The notes under the pieces are model-generated. The model saw only the letters and a program-made list of their open reading frames with translations, was not told the DNA's origin and did no database searches. From positions 2,728,001 to 2,792,000 of the forward strand of contig NC_063072.1 in NCBI RefSeq assembly GCF_022605165.1: a stretch of DNA of 64,000 nt. The letters run 5' to 3'. The position numbers and the translations under genes were made by a program. Below are positions 22,845-32,813 of the stretch, in pieces; within the stretch, counting starts at the first letter, position 1, and each line of letters opens with the position of its first letter. The DNA comes from Purpureocillium takamizusanense (lineage: Eukaryota > Ascomycota > Sordariomycetes > Hypocreales > Ophiocordycipitaceae).

Positions 22845-24753
22845 CACAGATACTTGCGTGCTAGCAAGATGGGCAGCGATGAGGCGACTTACACGACCCC
22901 CGTGGTCGATACCGTTTATATACATTCTGGCAGCCCTACGAGATGGAGGTGCATCGGCGGCCAGTGCCGCTCGCTATGCTATGCTATAGTCTGCTGCGTC
23001 ATGCTATGACATGCCATGCTACGCTACCCTACTAAGCTCTGCTATATCTTGCTACGTACCAGCTTGTGTCGTAGACGTGGGGATAGAGTCGGTTGACTCT
23101 GATACTACCTACATACTTTCGTGCATACCTCGTGAAGGTCCCGGCCGGATTGCAAAGGGAAAGGGACAATTCAACGCCTCGAAAGGGCGGCAGGTGGACC
23201 ATCGGGTATTGTACCCAACTAGCACCGTTGTCAATTAGTACTCCTTCCATTTTGGAACAACGTTTTGTTGCTTACTGTGCCACGAGGTTTCGAGTCGTAC
23301 ATGTGCCACCGTGAAAACACGTCCGTCCCAGGCTGTCGGCTATACATGCCATTGCAAGCTGTGGTGTTGCACAGCATGTCCTTACTAAGAGTTGATTCCC
23401 GCGTGGTCATTGTGTAGTGATACGAAGCAGGTCTGCGTGTGTGTGTGTCTATCTGTGTCTGTAAGTTGTGCTTTCTCTCCTCCTCCTCCTCTTCTTCTTC
23501 CTTCGCGCCTCTCTCTCTCAGTCTCCGAGCTCCGCCTCGCCTCTCCGTCTTGGCACCATCACCGTCCAGAAAGGCGACGCGCGCGCGCGAGCGCGGGTGT
23601 GTAAAGGTCCCTCCCCCAAGAGAACAGCCAGAAGCCACTTACTACTCAATTACTACCATCCGCCGCCACCAATGCCACCATCACCAGCGCCCGCTCCGCG
23701 CCGTTTTGCACTGCCCCCCCCCCCTCCCTTGTTCCCGATAAAAACATTGATGCACATCTGGCACGGCACGGCGCTCAACCCCGTACAGAAACACAAACCC
23801 CCGCTTGCGAGCCCGAGGCGGGATGGGACCACAGTGTGCTGCGCTGCAGATCAGAAACCCGTTCACTGTGGGGTCTGGTTTCTTTTCCCCGTTCTTTGTT
23901 TCTTGTTCTCCTCCTTGTGTTTCTTTTTTCCTTTTTACTTTTCCTTGTTCCTCCTCATCTCTCTAAGCCACAATGACGTGTAAAGTAACGGGCGCATTAC
24001 AGTAGCAAAGTAGTAGAAAGACCCCCCCCTTTTGCAACAAAACGAGCTTGATAAGACAGGCGCCCAAGACGGGGTCAGTCGCAGCCGAGATAGTAACTAT
24101 GTATGCCCATCTAGTGTAAGTCGCTGCGCCTCCACCACCTCTCGCGCCGTTGCGCCGTCCCCACCACCGTCCGGGGGGGGGGGGGGGGTCGGGCTGCACA
24201 CACATCCCCGACCGACCAGACACAAACGCGGGCGGACGGACGCGCGGGTGGGTGGGCGGTGAGAACAGTCCCGTTTAGGCAAGCACCTCATGATGCCAAC
24301 AAGACTTCGTACAGTAGAAGTCGCCAAGCTTGGGACTGTCGACGCCTTAAATTTTGCGAACGTAAACGCCCTTCTCAGTGCAGCCTTATGCCTCGGTGGC
24401 GAGGAGGCGCATCGGCCTTGGTGGCAATGACATGCAATGACAGTAGCATGCTTCACAGGAGTGTTCAAGAGGAGGTCGACGTAATCTCAGCCCTCCACTG
24501 CGAAGGAGGTGTTGCATCACGTCTCACTTGACGTCTAGATACAGAGTTCGTGCTGCGCCTCCAGTGCTCTCGCCATCCTAAGCTCCCAGGTATCTTGCAG
24601 TCTCGTACTCGTACAGACACCTCTACCAGCTTGTGCCCTCCAGTATCCTCGAGTGACAACGTACTGTACAGTCCTGGCTTCACCCATTTCGCCAGGTGCG
24701 GTGGCTGCGCCCCCCTTCGTGGTCTTCCTCCCGCCCGGCTTTCGTGGCCCCTC
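22845..24753. other. Intergenic, 1.9 kb
   Basis: Contains imperfect ATGCTATGC-type short repeats (about 22975-23045), a CT-rich tract (about 23470-23525), a C run (about 23716-23727) and a G run (about 24173-24188). No supported gene. Confidence 0.5.
22914..22922 (-). promoter_or_regulatory. TATA box of the O-methyltransferase gene
   Basis: TATATAAAC on the minus strand, about 70 bp upstream of the preferred start at 22844. It overlaps the first codons of the alternative ATG at 22925 and argues against that start. Confidence 0.6.
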
Positions 24754-26311
24754 TCACCGCAGCTCGACGCCGAGCTCCCGCACCAGCGCCTGGCGGACGG
24801 CCTCGTGGAACTGGTTCGCCTCGTCGTTGGTCAGCGTCCGCTCGAGGCTGCGGTACACGATGCGGTACGCCATGCTCCTGCGGCCCGTCTTGGGGTGCGT
24901 GAACTCGTCAATGACGCGCACGTCCTCGACCACGTCGCCCGCCACGCTGCGCACAATCTCCATGACGTCGTTCTCGTGAAAGGTGCCCCGCGTGTTGCCC
25001 CCGGCCGCCGACGTCGCCCGCAGCCAAAACGAAACGTCCTTGGGGCACGGCGGGTACTTGGAAAAGGGCACGAACCGCCTCAGCGTGTCGAGCCGGTCCG
25101 AGACGCCCGTAAACTGCGACAGGAAGCGCTCGTCGCGCGACCAGAAGAGCCGAATGTCTGGGATCTTGAAGAGCAGCATGGCGATGCGGTCGATGCCGAT
25201 GCCAAACGCCCAGCCCAGCTGCGACGGCACCCCCGCGTTGACGTACAGGTCCTGCTTGACCACGCCGCACCCCAGCACCTCGAGCCAGTCGCCTGCGTAG
25301 TAGACCTCGAGCTCCCACGACGGGCTTGTGAAGGGGAAGTAGGCCTCGACCCACCGCATCCGCAGTGGCTCGTCCACAAAGGTAGGGTCGTCCTTGAGCG
25401 CCGCCGCCTTGGCCCGCGAGAACACATCCACCACCATGTTCTCGAGCGAGCGCTTTAGGTGCTCGCCAATGGCCGTCGCTTCGGCCGCCGAATGGCCCTC
25501 TTGCAGCGGATTGCGCTCGGCGTGAAAGGGCGGGTTCGGGTCCTCGACGACGACGTCGTGCTTCGGCAGTGCGTCGATGTCGCGCCGCACGGCCGCAGCT
25601 ATATCCCCGTCGGGCACCTTTTGGCGGTCCCAGGACCTGGCCCCCTCCATCTGGTGGAAGACGGGGTAGTGGCTGCGGTCGATCTCGTCGCGACGGTAAA
25701 CATCAGCCGAGATGAGGTAGCCATCACTCTCGTTGGCGCGGAACGTGTCGGCCTGGTGGGCACTCGTGTGCGTGCGCAGGAGGGTCGTGTCGCTGATGTA
25801 GTACGAGTCCGTCAGCGCCCGCCCGGGGTGGTTGGCAGGGAAGCCGAGCGAGTCGAAGTTTTGGTGCGTCGAGACGACGGGGCTGTAGTCGTTGTAGTAC
25901 TTGTAGGTGGGCTGTGGGAAGTGCGACTCGATGATCTGGCGTGTGATGTAGACGGGGTGGTCGGGCTCGAGGTGAAGCTTGCGCGACGTGGCGTCGAGGA
26001 CGTTGGGCGGCACGTTGAACCAGTCGGGGTCCGTCTTGTAGGACTTGCCGCGGACGACGACCGATGACGGCTTATTTTGGCCCAGTGTCCTGCTCCTCCT
26101 GGGCGGCGTCGACTCGGGCTCTGCATCGTGCCTGTCGTCAGCATGTCATGTGGAAGTGCTCTCGCCGGCACGTGCACGAGAGAGGGAACTGACGAGACGA
26201 GTATGGCCGTGGCCATGAGCGGGAGCAGGCCAGGCAGCGGAGAGGGAGAGAGGGGGGAGCTCCGGCGCTCCGGCGCAACAAGGCGAGCGTCGTGACGGCC
26301 CGCAGCGACAT
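24754..26311 (-). CDS. MSF1: Mitochondrial phenylalanyl-tRNA synthetase
   Basis: Charges mitochondrial tRNA-Phe as a monomer in the matrix. Exons are 26311-26194 and 26120-24754, coding for 494 residues, with a 73-nt intron (GTCAGT...GCAG, CTGAC branch) in phase 1. Exon 1 supplies a strong arginine-rich presequence (MSLRAVTTLALLRRSAG, then RPYSS), which the single long frame lacks. The class II catalytic core contains FDSLGFPANHPGR, the motif 2 region YRRDEIDRSHYPVFHQMEG, and the motif 3 region AFGIGIDRIAMLLFKI. The C-terminus is the FDX-ACB anticodon-binding domain (KYPPCPKDVSFWL to the end). All expected domains are present, and the length fits the family. It lies next to the accessory stretch that begins near 26.9 kb. 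Confidence 0.96.
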
Positions 26312-26933
26312 TGCGAATGTGTCAATCGGGCTGCAATCGCATCATTCGAGCCGTGTGCGAGAGCGGGCGGGCAATGGGCCGGGCACGGTCGCCTGAGAAA
26401 GCTGTCGTCGGACGGACGTTGATGGGCGTTGGCAAGTTTTGAGCGGATGATGGATGGATGGATCCCAGATGCGATGGACCCCCTAGCTTGCCTGGAAGCC
26501 CACCGTGGCGTCGCCCCGCCCCGCCCCGCCCCGCTCCGACAGTGGACGCGGCCCGGGGCGACCAGCTAACTACCCGGAGCTCATTTACAGCTCTAGACCC
26601 ATTGCCCATCCCTATGAGCTGCCTTTAGTTGGCGAAATCTTGTCTTGCTGCGGTCACCGAAACCATCTGCGACGAAAAGTTGGACCGCTGTAAGTGTATG
26701 GTTGACTTGAGAGAGCAGGAGGAGGCTTGCGAGGCGTGACTGGGACGCGCCGTCGGTCGTTGTCGCATCTTCTTTCATTTGTGGAATTGTCGGTCATTTG
26801 TGGCGTGACACAACGATGAGGCTCTAGGGGAAGCCGACGCTCCTACATGGAATCGAGAAAGAGGTAATAAGCTTCCCGAGCTAAGTAGTGGAACTCCACA
26901 GCATATCCTGGTTGCATTTCCCGGATATATAAC
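26312..26933. other. Intergenic
   Basis: Short GC-rich tract with CCCCG copies (about 26514-26532). No supported gene. Confidence 0.5.
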
Positions 26934-27983
26934 CTAATCCTCAGGCAAGGGGTCTGTTAGCCACACCGGTTTGCCAGCGAGCGGCCCATATACAGACTCC
27001 GACGCATATCTCATATAGTTGAGACACACCTCCGCACTCTCTACAATCTCGGCCACCTCGCACTTAGCCAGCTCTTCGAGCCTCTGAATCCAAAAACGCC
27101 ACCGGCTCGGACTGAATCCGGGGGAGGAGAGCCCCGACTGGATCGCCAACTCGCCCAAGCTAGACACCTGCGGTGGTGGTCGCGTAGCCTCTGCCATGTC
27201 AACGCCGTCGCCATTGCTCAGGTCGATGATTCGTCCCTCCGAGTGACGTAGCATCTGCAGGAGCGCATGGATCAGACTGTTCACGGGCAACCGTGTGTCC
27301 TTTGTCGTGTCACCGGTGCCGGGTGATGCATTAATGCTGGCCTCCGCTGACACCAGGTGTCGAGGCGTCTCCAGCGTCTCTCGAAACAAGGAGAGAACGC
27401 ACGCCGCCGGCCCGCGGTGGATGCCTACCGAAATGAGGCGCCCTATGAAGGCGGCCAAGTTGAAGCGCAAATCGATCTCATCGCAGTAATCAGCCCGATA
27501 GTAGCGTTCCGTCCACTCCTCTACAAGATCTTGGCCGAGAAAAGGTAGGTCGGACCAGAATTCGCCACCGTCAGAGCAAAGAATGACATCCAGTCTCTCG
27601 TCGCTAATATCGCCGTCCGCTTCAATGGTCGCCAGTGGCCTCGTAAGAGTTCCCCTCGCCCTCGCACTTAGTATATGCCGCACGAGAGTGTCGTGTTTTG
27701 CGTTAGAGGCGCTCCAGTACTTGGCCGCTTGAATGACCGTGTTCCAAAGATTATGCATCTCAGCTTCCATGACGGACAAGGGGAATGTCGTGTTCATATA
27801 GCGAAAGGTGAGAACCGGGATATGAGATTGCACAGTTACGTCGAGGGTATGCTCGTCGCCGTTCTGGGCTTCTGCAAGAATACTGGCCTTGCTCATTTCC
27901 GAAAACAATTGGTAGCTGCGCAACGCTTCGGCCTCCTCCTCCTCCTCCTCTCGAGTCGCACGTTCAGTGGTTGCGGCTGACAT
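26934..27983 (-). CDS. DUF3632-type fungal protein
   Basis: A 349-residue single-exon protein of the fungal DUF3632 type, whose function is unknown. It begins MSAATTERATR, followed by an acidic run and an all-helical body. Recognisable family-type stretches are the middle helices LAAFIGRLISVGIHRGPAA and the C-terminal part SRWRFWIQRLEELAKC, then CLNYMRYASESVYGPL. There is no signal peptide or membrane segment. Members of this family are often numerous and variable in plant- and insect-associated ascomycetes, and tend to sit in accessory regions; that is recalled, not shown here. It is divergent from the small secreted protein gene at 28863, with about 880 bp between the starts. Family assignment is by recognition only. 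Confidence 0.7.
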   Translation of the reverse strand: MSAATTERATREEEEEEAEALRSYQLFSEMSKASILAEAQNGDEHTLDVTVQSHIPVLTFRYMNTTFPLSVMEAEMHNLWNTVIQAAKYWSASNAKHDTLVRHILSARARGTLTRPLATIEADGDISDERLDVILCSDGGEFWSDLPFLGQDLVEEWTERYYRADYCDEIDLRFNLAAFIGRLISVGIHRGPAACVLSLFRETLETPRHLVSAEASINASPGTGDTTKDTRLPVNSLIHALLQMLRHSEGRIIDLSNGDGVDMAEATRPPPQVSSLGELAIQSGLSSPGFSPSRWRFWIQRLEELAKCEVAEIVESAEVCLNYMRYASESVYGPLAGKPVWLTDPLPED

Positions 27984-28862
27984 GTTGCCCGTTCAAACGT
28001 GCCGTCAAGGACACGGAAAGGCAGCATTGCCGATAGCGCTAATGGAAGCACCTTGGAGTCGAACGGTCGTTGATGATCGTGTGAGCCCGCGCAGGCGCCT
28101 TTTCGCTGAGGTGATCGTGGGAAAAGTATGGCGCAAGGAGAACAAGAGGCAGCCGTAGGAGGGGTAAGAGAAGTTAAAAGACCGCACGGGTAGCAGGCCG
28201 GCTTGATGGCGGCCGGGGTACGGCTTTGACTAATAACAAAACGTCTCAAGCCCCGGGGTTATGTCATTGGGACATCTTATTCTTCGGCATTTACCCCTTG
28301 AGGTGCACGGTATATTCGAGACCCCTTACTCGTGACGTAAACTCTGCGGGGGAAGAGACAACCTCAATCGCCTGCCACGGCTGCCTGTTCAGCTGCCTTC
28401 AATTAGAAGCTGCAGTAACTTCTATTATTGATGTTATTGATAATAATAAAGAATCCATACCTCTCCACTATACTCATCTTGACTTTAAAGAAGCATGACC
28501 TCTGAGGACTTCCCCGCGTTAGCTAAACCCCAGACTTTGGGGGTTTGAGGCCTTTGACACTATGGTCACCCGTAGGCTGGGGATTCTGCTCTACCCGAAT
28601 CTATCTCGTACGCATATAATAATGATTCTGGGGCGGCTTTTCTTTTACATAATACCCCATATTAGGTTGCCGTATAAATACCTGTTGACGGCTTCCCGTC
28701 TCGACCGGGACAGACCAACGAATCTCAACGAGTGGCCTGCTATCAATACCTAAAGATAAAAGACCATCTACAAATACTTTTACTTCAGCAGCCCTCGATA
28801 CCAGAAACTCACGACCTCTTCTTATCAATTTTTCCGAGACGCCCCGCCGCAGACCAGCTACA
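27984..28862. promoter_or_regulatory. Divergent intergenic region, AT-rich
   Basis: Lies between the DUF3632 gene (-) and the secreted protein gene (+). It holds an imperfect inverted repeat around 28523-28546 (AACCCC, short loop, GGGGGTTT), ACCCCTTGAG and GACCCCTTAC words (near 28290 and 28320) that resemble stress-response elements, and a TATA box at 28673. It is visibly more AT-rich than most of the window. Confidence 0.45.
28673..28680 (+). promoter_or_regulatory. TATA box upstream of the secreted protein gene
   Basis: TATAAATA, 190 bp upstream of the ATG at 28863. This implies a 5' leader of roughly 150 nt. Confidence 0.5.
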
Positions 28863-29275
28863 ATGCAAGCCTCACTGTTTCTCATTGGGTTCGTTGCCAT
28901 TATCGGCGTTTCCGCCGACGTGTACAAGGGCGTAAGTGGTCGTCTTTCCGCCTTGCTCGATGACTATGCGAAACCCTCGCGTAGCAACCCGCTCCCTTGT
29001 CTACATCTAGCTAAGACTTTCATTATAGACATGCAACACGGACACCGGCCTGTGCTCCTTCGTAGCGAATGGTCTCGTAAAGAAGTCTCGATGCCCCAGC
29101 GATGGGGTGTGCGTGGTACGGGCCAGCCCCCTCCCCCGTCTGCCATGCCCTGCCGCATTCGTCCTCGAATGCTTGCTGATATTTTACATGTACTATACTA
29201 ATTGGCGCGTAGTGCACCGAGACTGGTAACCCTTGCTGGTATACCGAAGCTCTAGACAAAACGACCTGCGTTTGA
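28863..29275 (+). CDS. Small secreted Cys-rich protein, PAF/AFP antifungal-like
   Basis: A 72-residue secreted protein found only by splicing. Exons are 28863-28931, 29029-29115 and 29213-29275, all phase 0. Donors are GTAAGT and GTACGG; acceptors are ATTATAG and GCGTAG, with a CTAAG branch-like element in intron 1. Exon 1 is a signal peptide with a hydrophobic core (MQASLFLIGFVAIIGVSA), probable cleavage after residue 18. The mature part has seven cysteines spaced C-x6-C-x12-C-x5-C-x1-C-x6-C-x10-C. Leaving out the fourth, this matches within one residue the six-Cys spacing of the PAF/AFP antifungal proteins, and the Y-x-G-x-C start also matches. Those genes also carry two introns, as I recall. 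Oddities are no obvious pro-sequence, an odd Cys count, and a near-neutral charge, whereas known members are strongly basic. It may instead be an unrelated effector-type protein. Confidence 0.75.
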
Positions 29276-29773
29276 GCGCATCCGGGTCTGGTTCTCAAAC
29301 CCACCAGAGGCAGTTGTGGAAGAGAAGATATCCTCCAGATAAGAACGGAAAGAGAGGGGGAGGAGGGTTCTTTCGATGCAATATGGCTGGAGAAGAATTG
29401 GCCAAGACCTGTATGTTGCTTACAAAATTAGGTCAATACAAGGCTGCTCCCACACGCGCCAAGGGTGTTCCGAACGATGTAGCGCAACTGGCATACCCAA
29501 ACTAGCAAGAAGGTCCTGGTTTAGGGGACATTTAATTTTCGTAGCTTATGGTGTGGGCTGGGGCTGGTCAGCAAAGGCGATTGCTGTCGTACATTTCGTT
29601 CCGATGTGCTCATTGAACAAGAAAACAAAGTTGAAATGGGGTATCACTACAGCATAAAATACAGTCATGAATTTCTGTACTTACACCTACAGCCAGTAAA
29701 AGCCCCTCCCTGCCTTACAGAGAGGGCTGCAGTGCCATTTATGCGCCTCCTAGCTGGCCTCATCAAGAGCAGC
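29276..29773. other. Intergenic between convergent genes
   Basis: 3' flanks of the secreted protein gene and the terpene cyclase-like gene. No supported gene. Confidence 0.5.
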
Positions 29774-30856
29774 TCAAACTGTGTGTGTCGGGAACCCTCG
29801 TGGTTTGACAAATGGTTCCAGTATGCGGCCCATTGCCTCGGACAGGGGAAAGCGGATATTGCCACGCACCCGCTCGCGATACCTGTCCATCATGGGAACG
29901 TAGACCAGGCCTGCCGACGCATACCGCCTGATGTGCTCATTGGGCTGCGCATCCAGGTAGTCTAGGCACCTCATGTATATCCAACGCAGCTCGCGCTTCA
30001 GCTGCGCCCTGTCTCCGGCGACGCTCTCCGTCTTCTCGCCCTGCAGCACCCCCAGGCATTCTTTGGCAATGTCCAAGCTCAGGCAATGAGACACGGACGC
30101 CATCTCGAGGGCGTGGTCCGTCAATGGCTGGGCCACGGGCTCTTCGACTGCCAGGAGCAAGGCAACGCAGCCAAGAGTGTTTGCCGTCATGACCCTGTAC
30201 TGGGTCATGACGCTCGTCTTGGAGACCAGCAGCGGTCGCAGTCCTGGGTCGACTTTTTCCAAGTATTGGCAGATGGTCTGCCGCCAGATGCACATCTCCG
30301 CGAACTTGACGAGGTCGGGCTTGACGCCTTCGGCCCTGAGGCCAGCCAGGCACTCGGGCCAAGTATGGCCAAGAAAGCGGAAAGTACCGTCGACGAGGTC
30401 TCTAGGCGGGATTTGCACATCGTCGGATATTGTTGCGAATCCCAAGTATATCTGCTTCCAGTAATGGCGTGGATGCAGGGCCCCGCCCGTATGCACCCAC
30501 CACGAGACACAGTCCCTCATCGCGTAGAGGGCCACTTCGTCTAAAGTTCCGTCGCCCTTTTCGGTGGCGATGTCGTAGTCGGCAGGATGGTCACCTGTGA
30601 AGGTCTCCAAAAAGTGGTCAATGTGCTTGACCAAGGCCGGGACGTCTTGGCATGTGCAGGGCGGCGCGCACGTATCTCCTAGAGCCGAGAACATTGGTGT
30701 CGCATCCTCGTCAATGGTCACGCCCAACCGAATCTTGTCGGTTTTGACTATAGGTCGCTTCAGGGTGCAGTAATGAACGTTGAAGCGCAGTGGGGCCGAG
30801 TCCTGTATGAAGCCATCTCCAAAGTACTGCTTGACAGTTTTCCACATGTCCTTCAT
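29774..30856 (-). CDS. TRI5-like (class I) terpene cyclase homologue, motifs altered
   Basis: A 360-residue, mostly helical single-exon protein. I read it as a distant member of the fungal trichodiene-synthase-like class I terpene cyclase fold, with modest confidence. YLGFATISDDVQ (near residue 145) sits where the Asp-rich metal-binding motif is expected, but DDxxD/E is not complete. YRVMTANTLGC resembles the pyrophosphate-sensor region. About 110 residues after the DD comes SHCLSLDIAKE, in the place of NDxxSxxKE, with the Asn and Ser positions replaced. MMDRYRERV near residue 320 matches the downstream RY pair. Either the enzyme has unusual metal binding or it has lost cyclase activity. No P450, acetyltransferase or other pathway gene is adjacent, so no product can be named. 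The start at 30856 is the first ATG. It is convergent with the secreted protein gene. Confidence 0.5.
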   Translation of the reverse strand: MKDMWKTVKQYFGDGFIQDSAPLRFNVHYCTLKRPIVKTDKIRLGVTIDEDATPMFSALGDTCAPPCTCQDVPALVKHIDHFLETFTGDHPADYDIATEKGDGTLDEVALYAMRDCVSWWVHTGGALHPRHYWKQIYLGFATISDDVQIPPRDLVDGTFRFLGHTWPECLAGLRAEGVKPDLVKFAEMCIWRQTICQYLEKVDPGLRPLLVSKTSVMTQYRVMTANTLGCVALLLAVEEPVAQPLTDHALEMASVSHCLSLDIAKECLGVLQGEKTESVAGDRAQLKRELRWIYMRCLDYLDAQPNEHIRRYASAGLVYVPMMDRYRERVRGNIRFPLSEAMGRILEPFVKPRGFPTHTV

Positions 30857-32813
30857 CTTGAGGCTTCTTGGTCGATTGGGTTGAACAGAGCAGTGTTGGA
30901 GCCAAACGCAGATGGCGTAAATGCCAAAGTCGGTATAAAATCGGGTTAGAGGGAAGTAATGGAGGACCGTAGCACCTTAGTTGCGACTTCTATTGCAAAG
31001 TGCTGTTTGTATTCGACTCATGAAGCATCTTGTTGTTCCATCTACTGGGACGAATGTCCCCTATATATACCCATATGAGGGCGTATGTGACGCTGTGAGA
31101 TGATTGATATCGGGGATATGTGACCACTTCAGAAGGGTGGTTATGACCTCTTTAGTCGAGGGTTGCGACGGCGTAGAGGGCCCCTGTGTGCAAGTGGCAT
31201 TGCCTACCATGTCCATGACTCCGTCCGGGATGTAGCCCTCGAGCTTACCGACAACTTCGTTGGAGGGGTCGGCTCGGAGTCTTGTCCAGTTCGGTATTGT
31301 GCCAGGGCAATAATGCAGACCTCCGCCCCCGCTGAATCTCTCGCCACGTAGACTCCATGGGGCGCTGAGGTTGCCTCCCTCGGAGATGGTTTCCGGCTCT
31401 CCGAAGGCGTTTTTGACTGAGGTGTAAGTTTGCCGACGCGTACAGCGTAGCCCCCCTTCTGGCGATGCTGGAAGACGAGCCACAAACTTGTCCGAGCCCG
31501 TCAACTGCTGCTGATATATTCAGCGGTTATGTACGTATATGACTGGTCTCAGTCTCTCAGGCGCGGCAATCAGGCGACCGTCTCAACACGAATGGGCTCG
31601 CGTCGGCTGTGGCTGCGAGTAAGATGTGTAGGCCTTTAAGCTGGAGTGACGATCTGCTAATGGGCTACAGCGTTCACGTTCTGAAGACCCCAGGGTTCTC
31701 AGTCAAACCGGAGCTGTATCATAACGGAATACTTGCCCATCATCAGACACAGTGGCGGCGAATTGAGCGCGTGCCTGGGATGATGGCATGCGGGCGATTT
31801 CTACGCACATGGAGTCGGATGGACAAGATGCAGTATCTCTGCGGGTGCCGCGCGGGTCGCACAGCTCGGACATGTCTGATTCCTGTCCCAAGTAAGCCCG
31901 TTGAACGGTCTGAGCGCTCCCGACTGACTTTTGTACTTGGTACTTGGCATTGAATTGTCGCGATATCGCGGCAGCCGTTCCTGAAGCTCTGTTTTCACAG
32001 AGGCGCATCATGCGGTTGAGAACTATGGCCGATGAGTCCCAGCAGATGCTACCGCAGCGCTCACCCTTTTCTTCCGGCATTCGCGGGATGAGAATGCTGA
32101 GCTGTTTGGCTCCCCAAGGATCCTCTCTTCATCCTGGCAGCCAGCTGGAGTCTGCAGCAGGAATTGGTAGCTCGGGCGGCCAAACGGGGATAGAAGACAG
32201 CGAGGACTGGTCACTAATAAACAAGCCAAGGGTGGAGGGGGGTGAAAAGGAGAGGAGGAGGAGGATGCAAAGAAAGCGTGCAGTGTTGGCAGCGCGGAAA
32301 TAAACGATTTCGGAGGCTGTCTGGCGATGTGCATCAATCAATCAACGCGCCCAGGCGGTTGGAAGGCCGGTAACTAATTAATGTTATACTGCGCAGTGCA
32401 GTACAAACGTTGCCGTGTTAGGCAGGCTGCTGGTTTTCTGCCGCCGTTCCGGCCGACGTCACTGCCGACGACGGAGAATTTGTCTCCTCCATCCATCCAG
32501 CCAGTAGATATAGCCGAACAGAACCACTTCTTTACCTCCCCCCCCCCGTCCGTCAGCAGGAAACGAGCAGGCCCTCTTCTGTCTGCTTCCTCACCTCACC
32601 TCACATCGCCTCGTCTCGTCTCGTTTCCCCTTCCGACGACGACCAACCGATCGACCGCAGCCCACGCCTCAATTGCGCCGCGCATGCCTCCTCTCCTTGC
32701 CCGCGCCGCCGTGCAATGTCACAATAGCCCGCCTGTACGCCTTGCCGCCGTCGCCTTTGCGCCCCAATCGCTCTAATCGAAGTCGATCGCGACGAACGAC
32801 GAGACGAAGAACC
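30857..32813. other. Intergenic with unassigned open frames
   Basis: Minus-strand frames at 31061-31504 (147 codons) and 31703-32080 (125 codons) have no family features, signal peptide or convincing splice partners, and may be gene remnants. A TATAAAA lies at 30934-30940. The last 400 bp are the pyrimidine-rich leader of the carrier gene. Confidence 0.45.

Noticed and set aside
22845..22925. Upstream ATG of the O-methyltransferase as the true start
   Set aside because: The ATG is followed at once by a TATA box; the downstream MMTAARLL start fits better.
31061..32080. Two minus-strand frames beside the terpene cyclase-like gene as a pathway partner
   Set aside because: No P450, transferase or transporter motif, and no splice arrangement that improves them; recorded only as unassigned.
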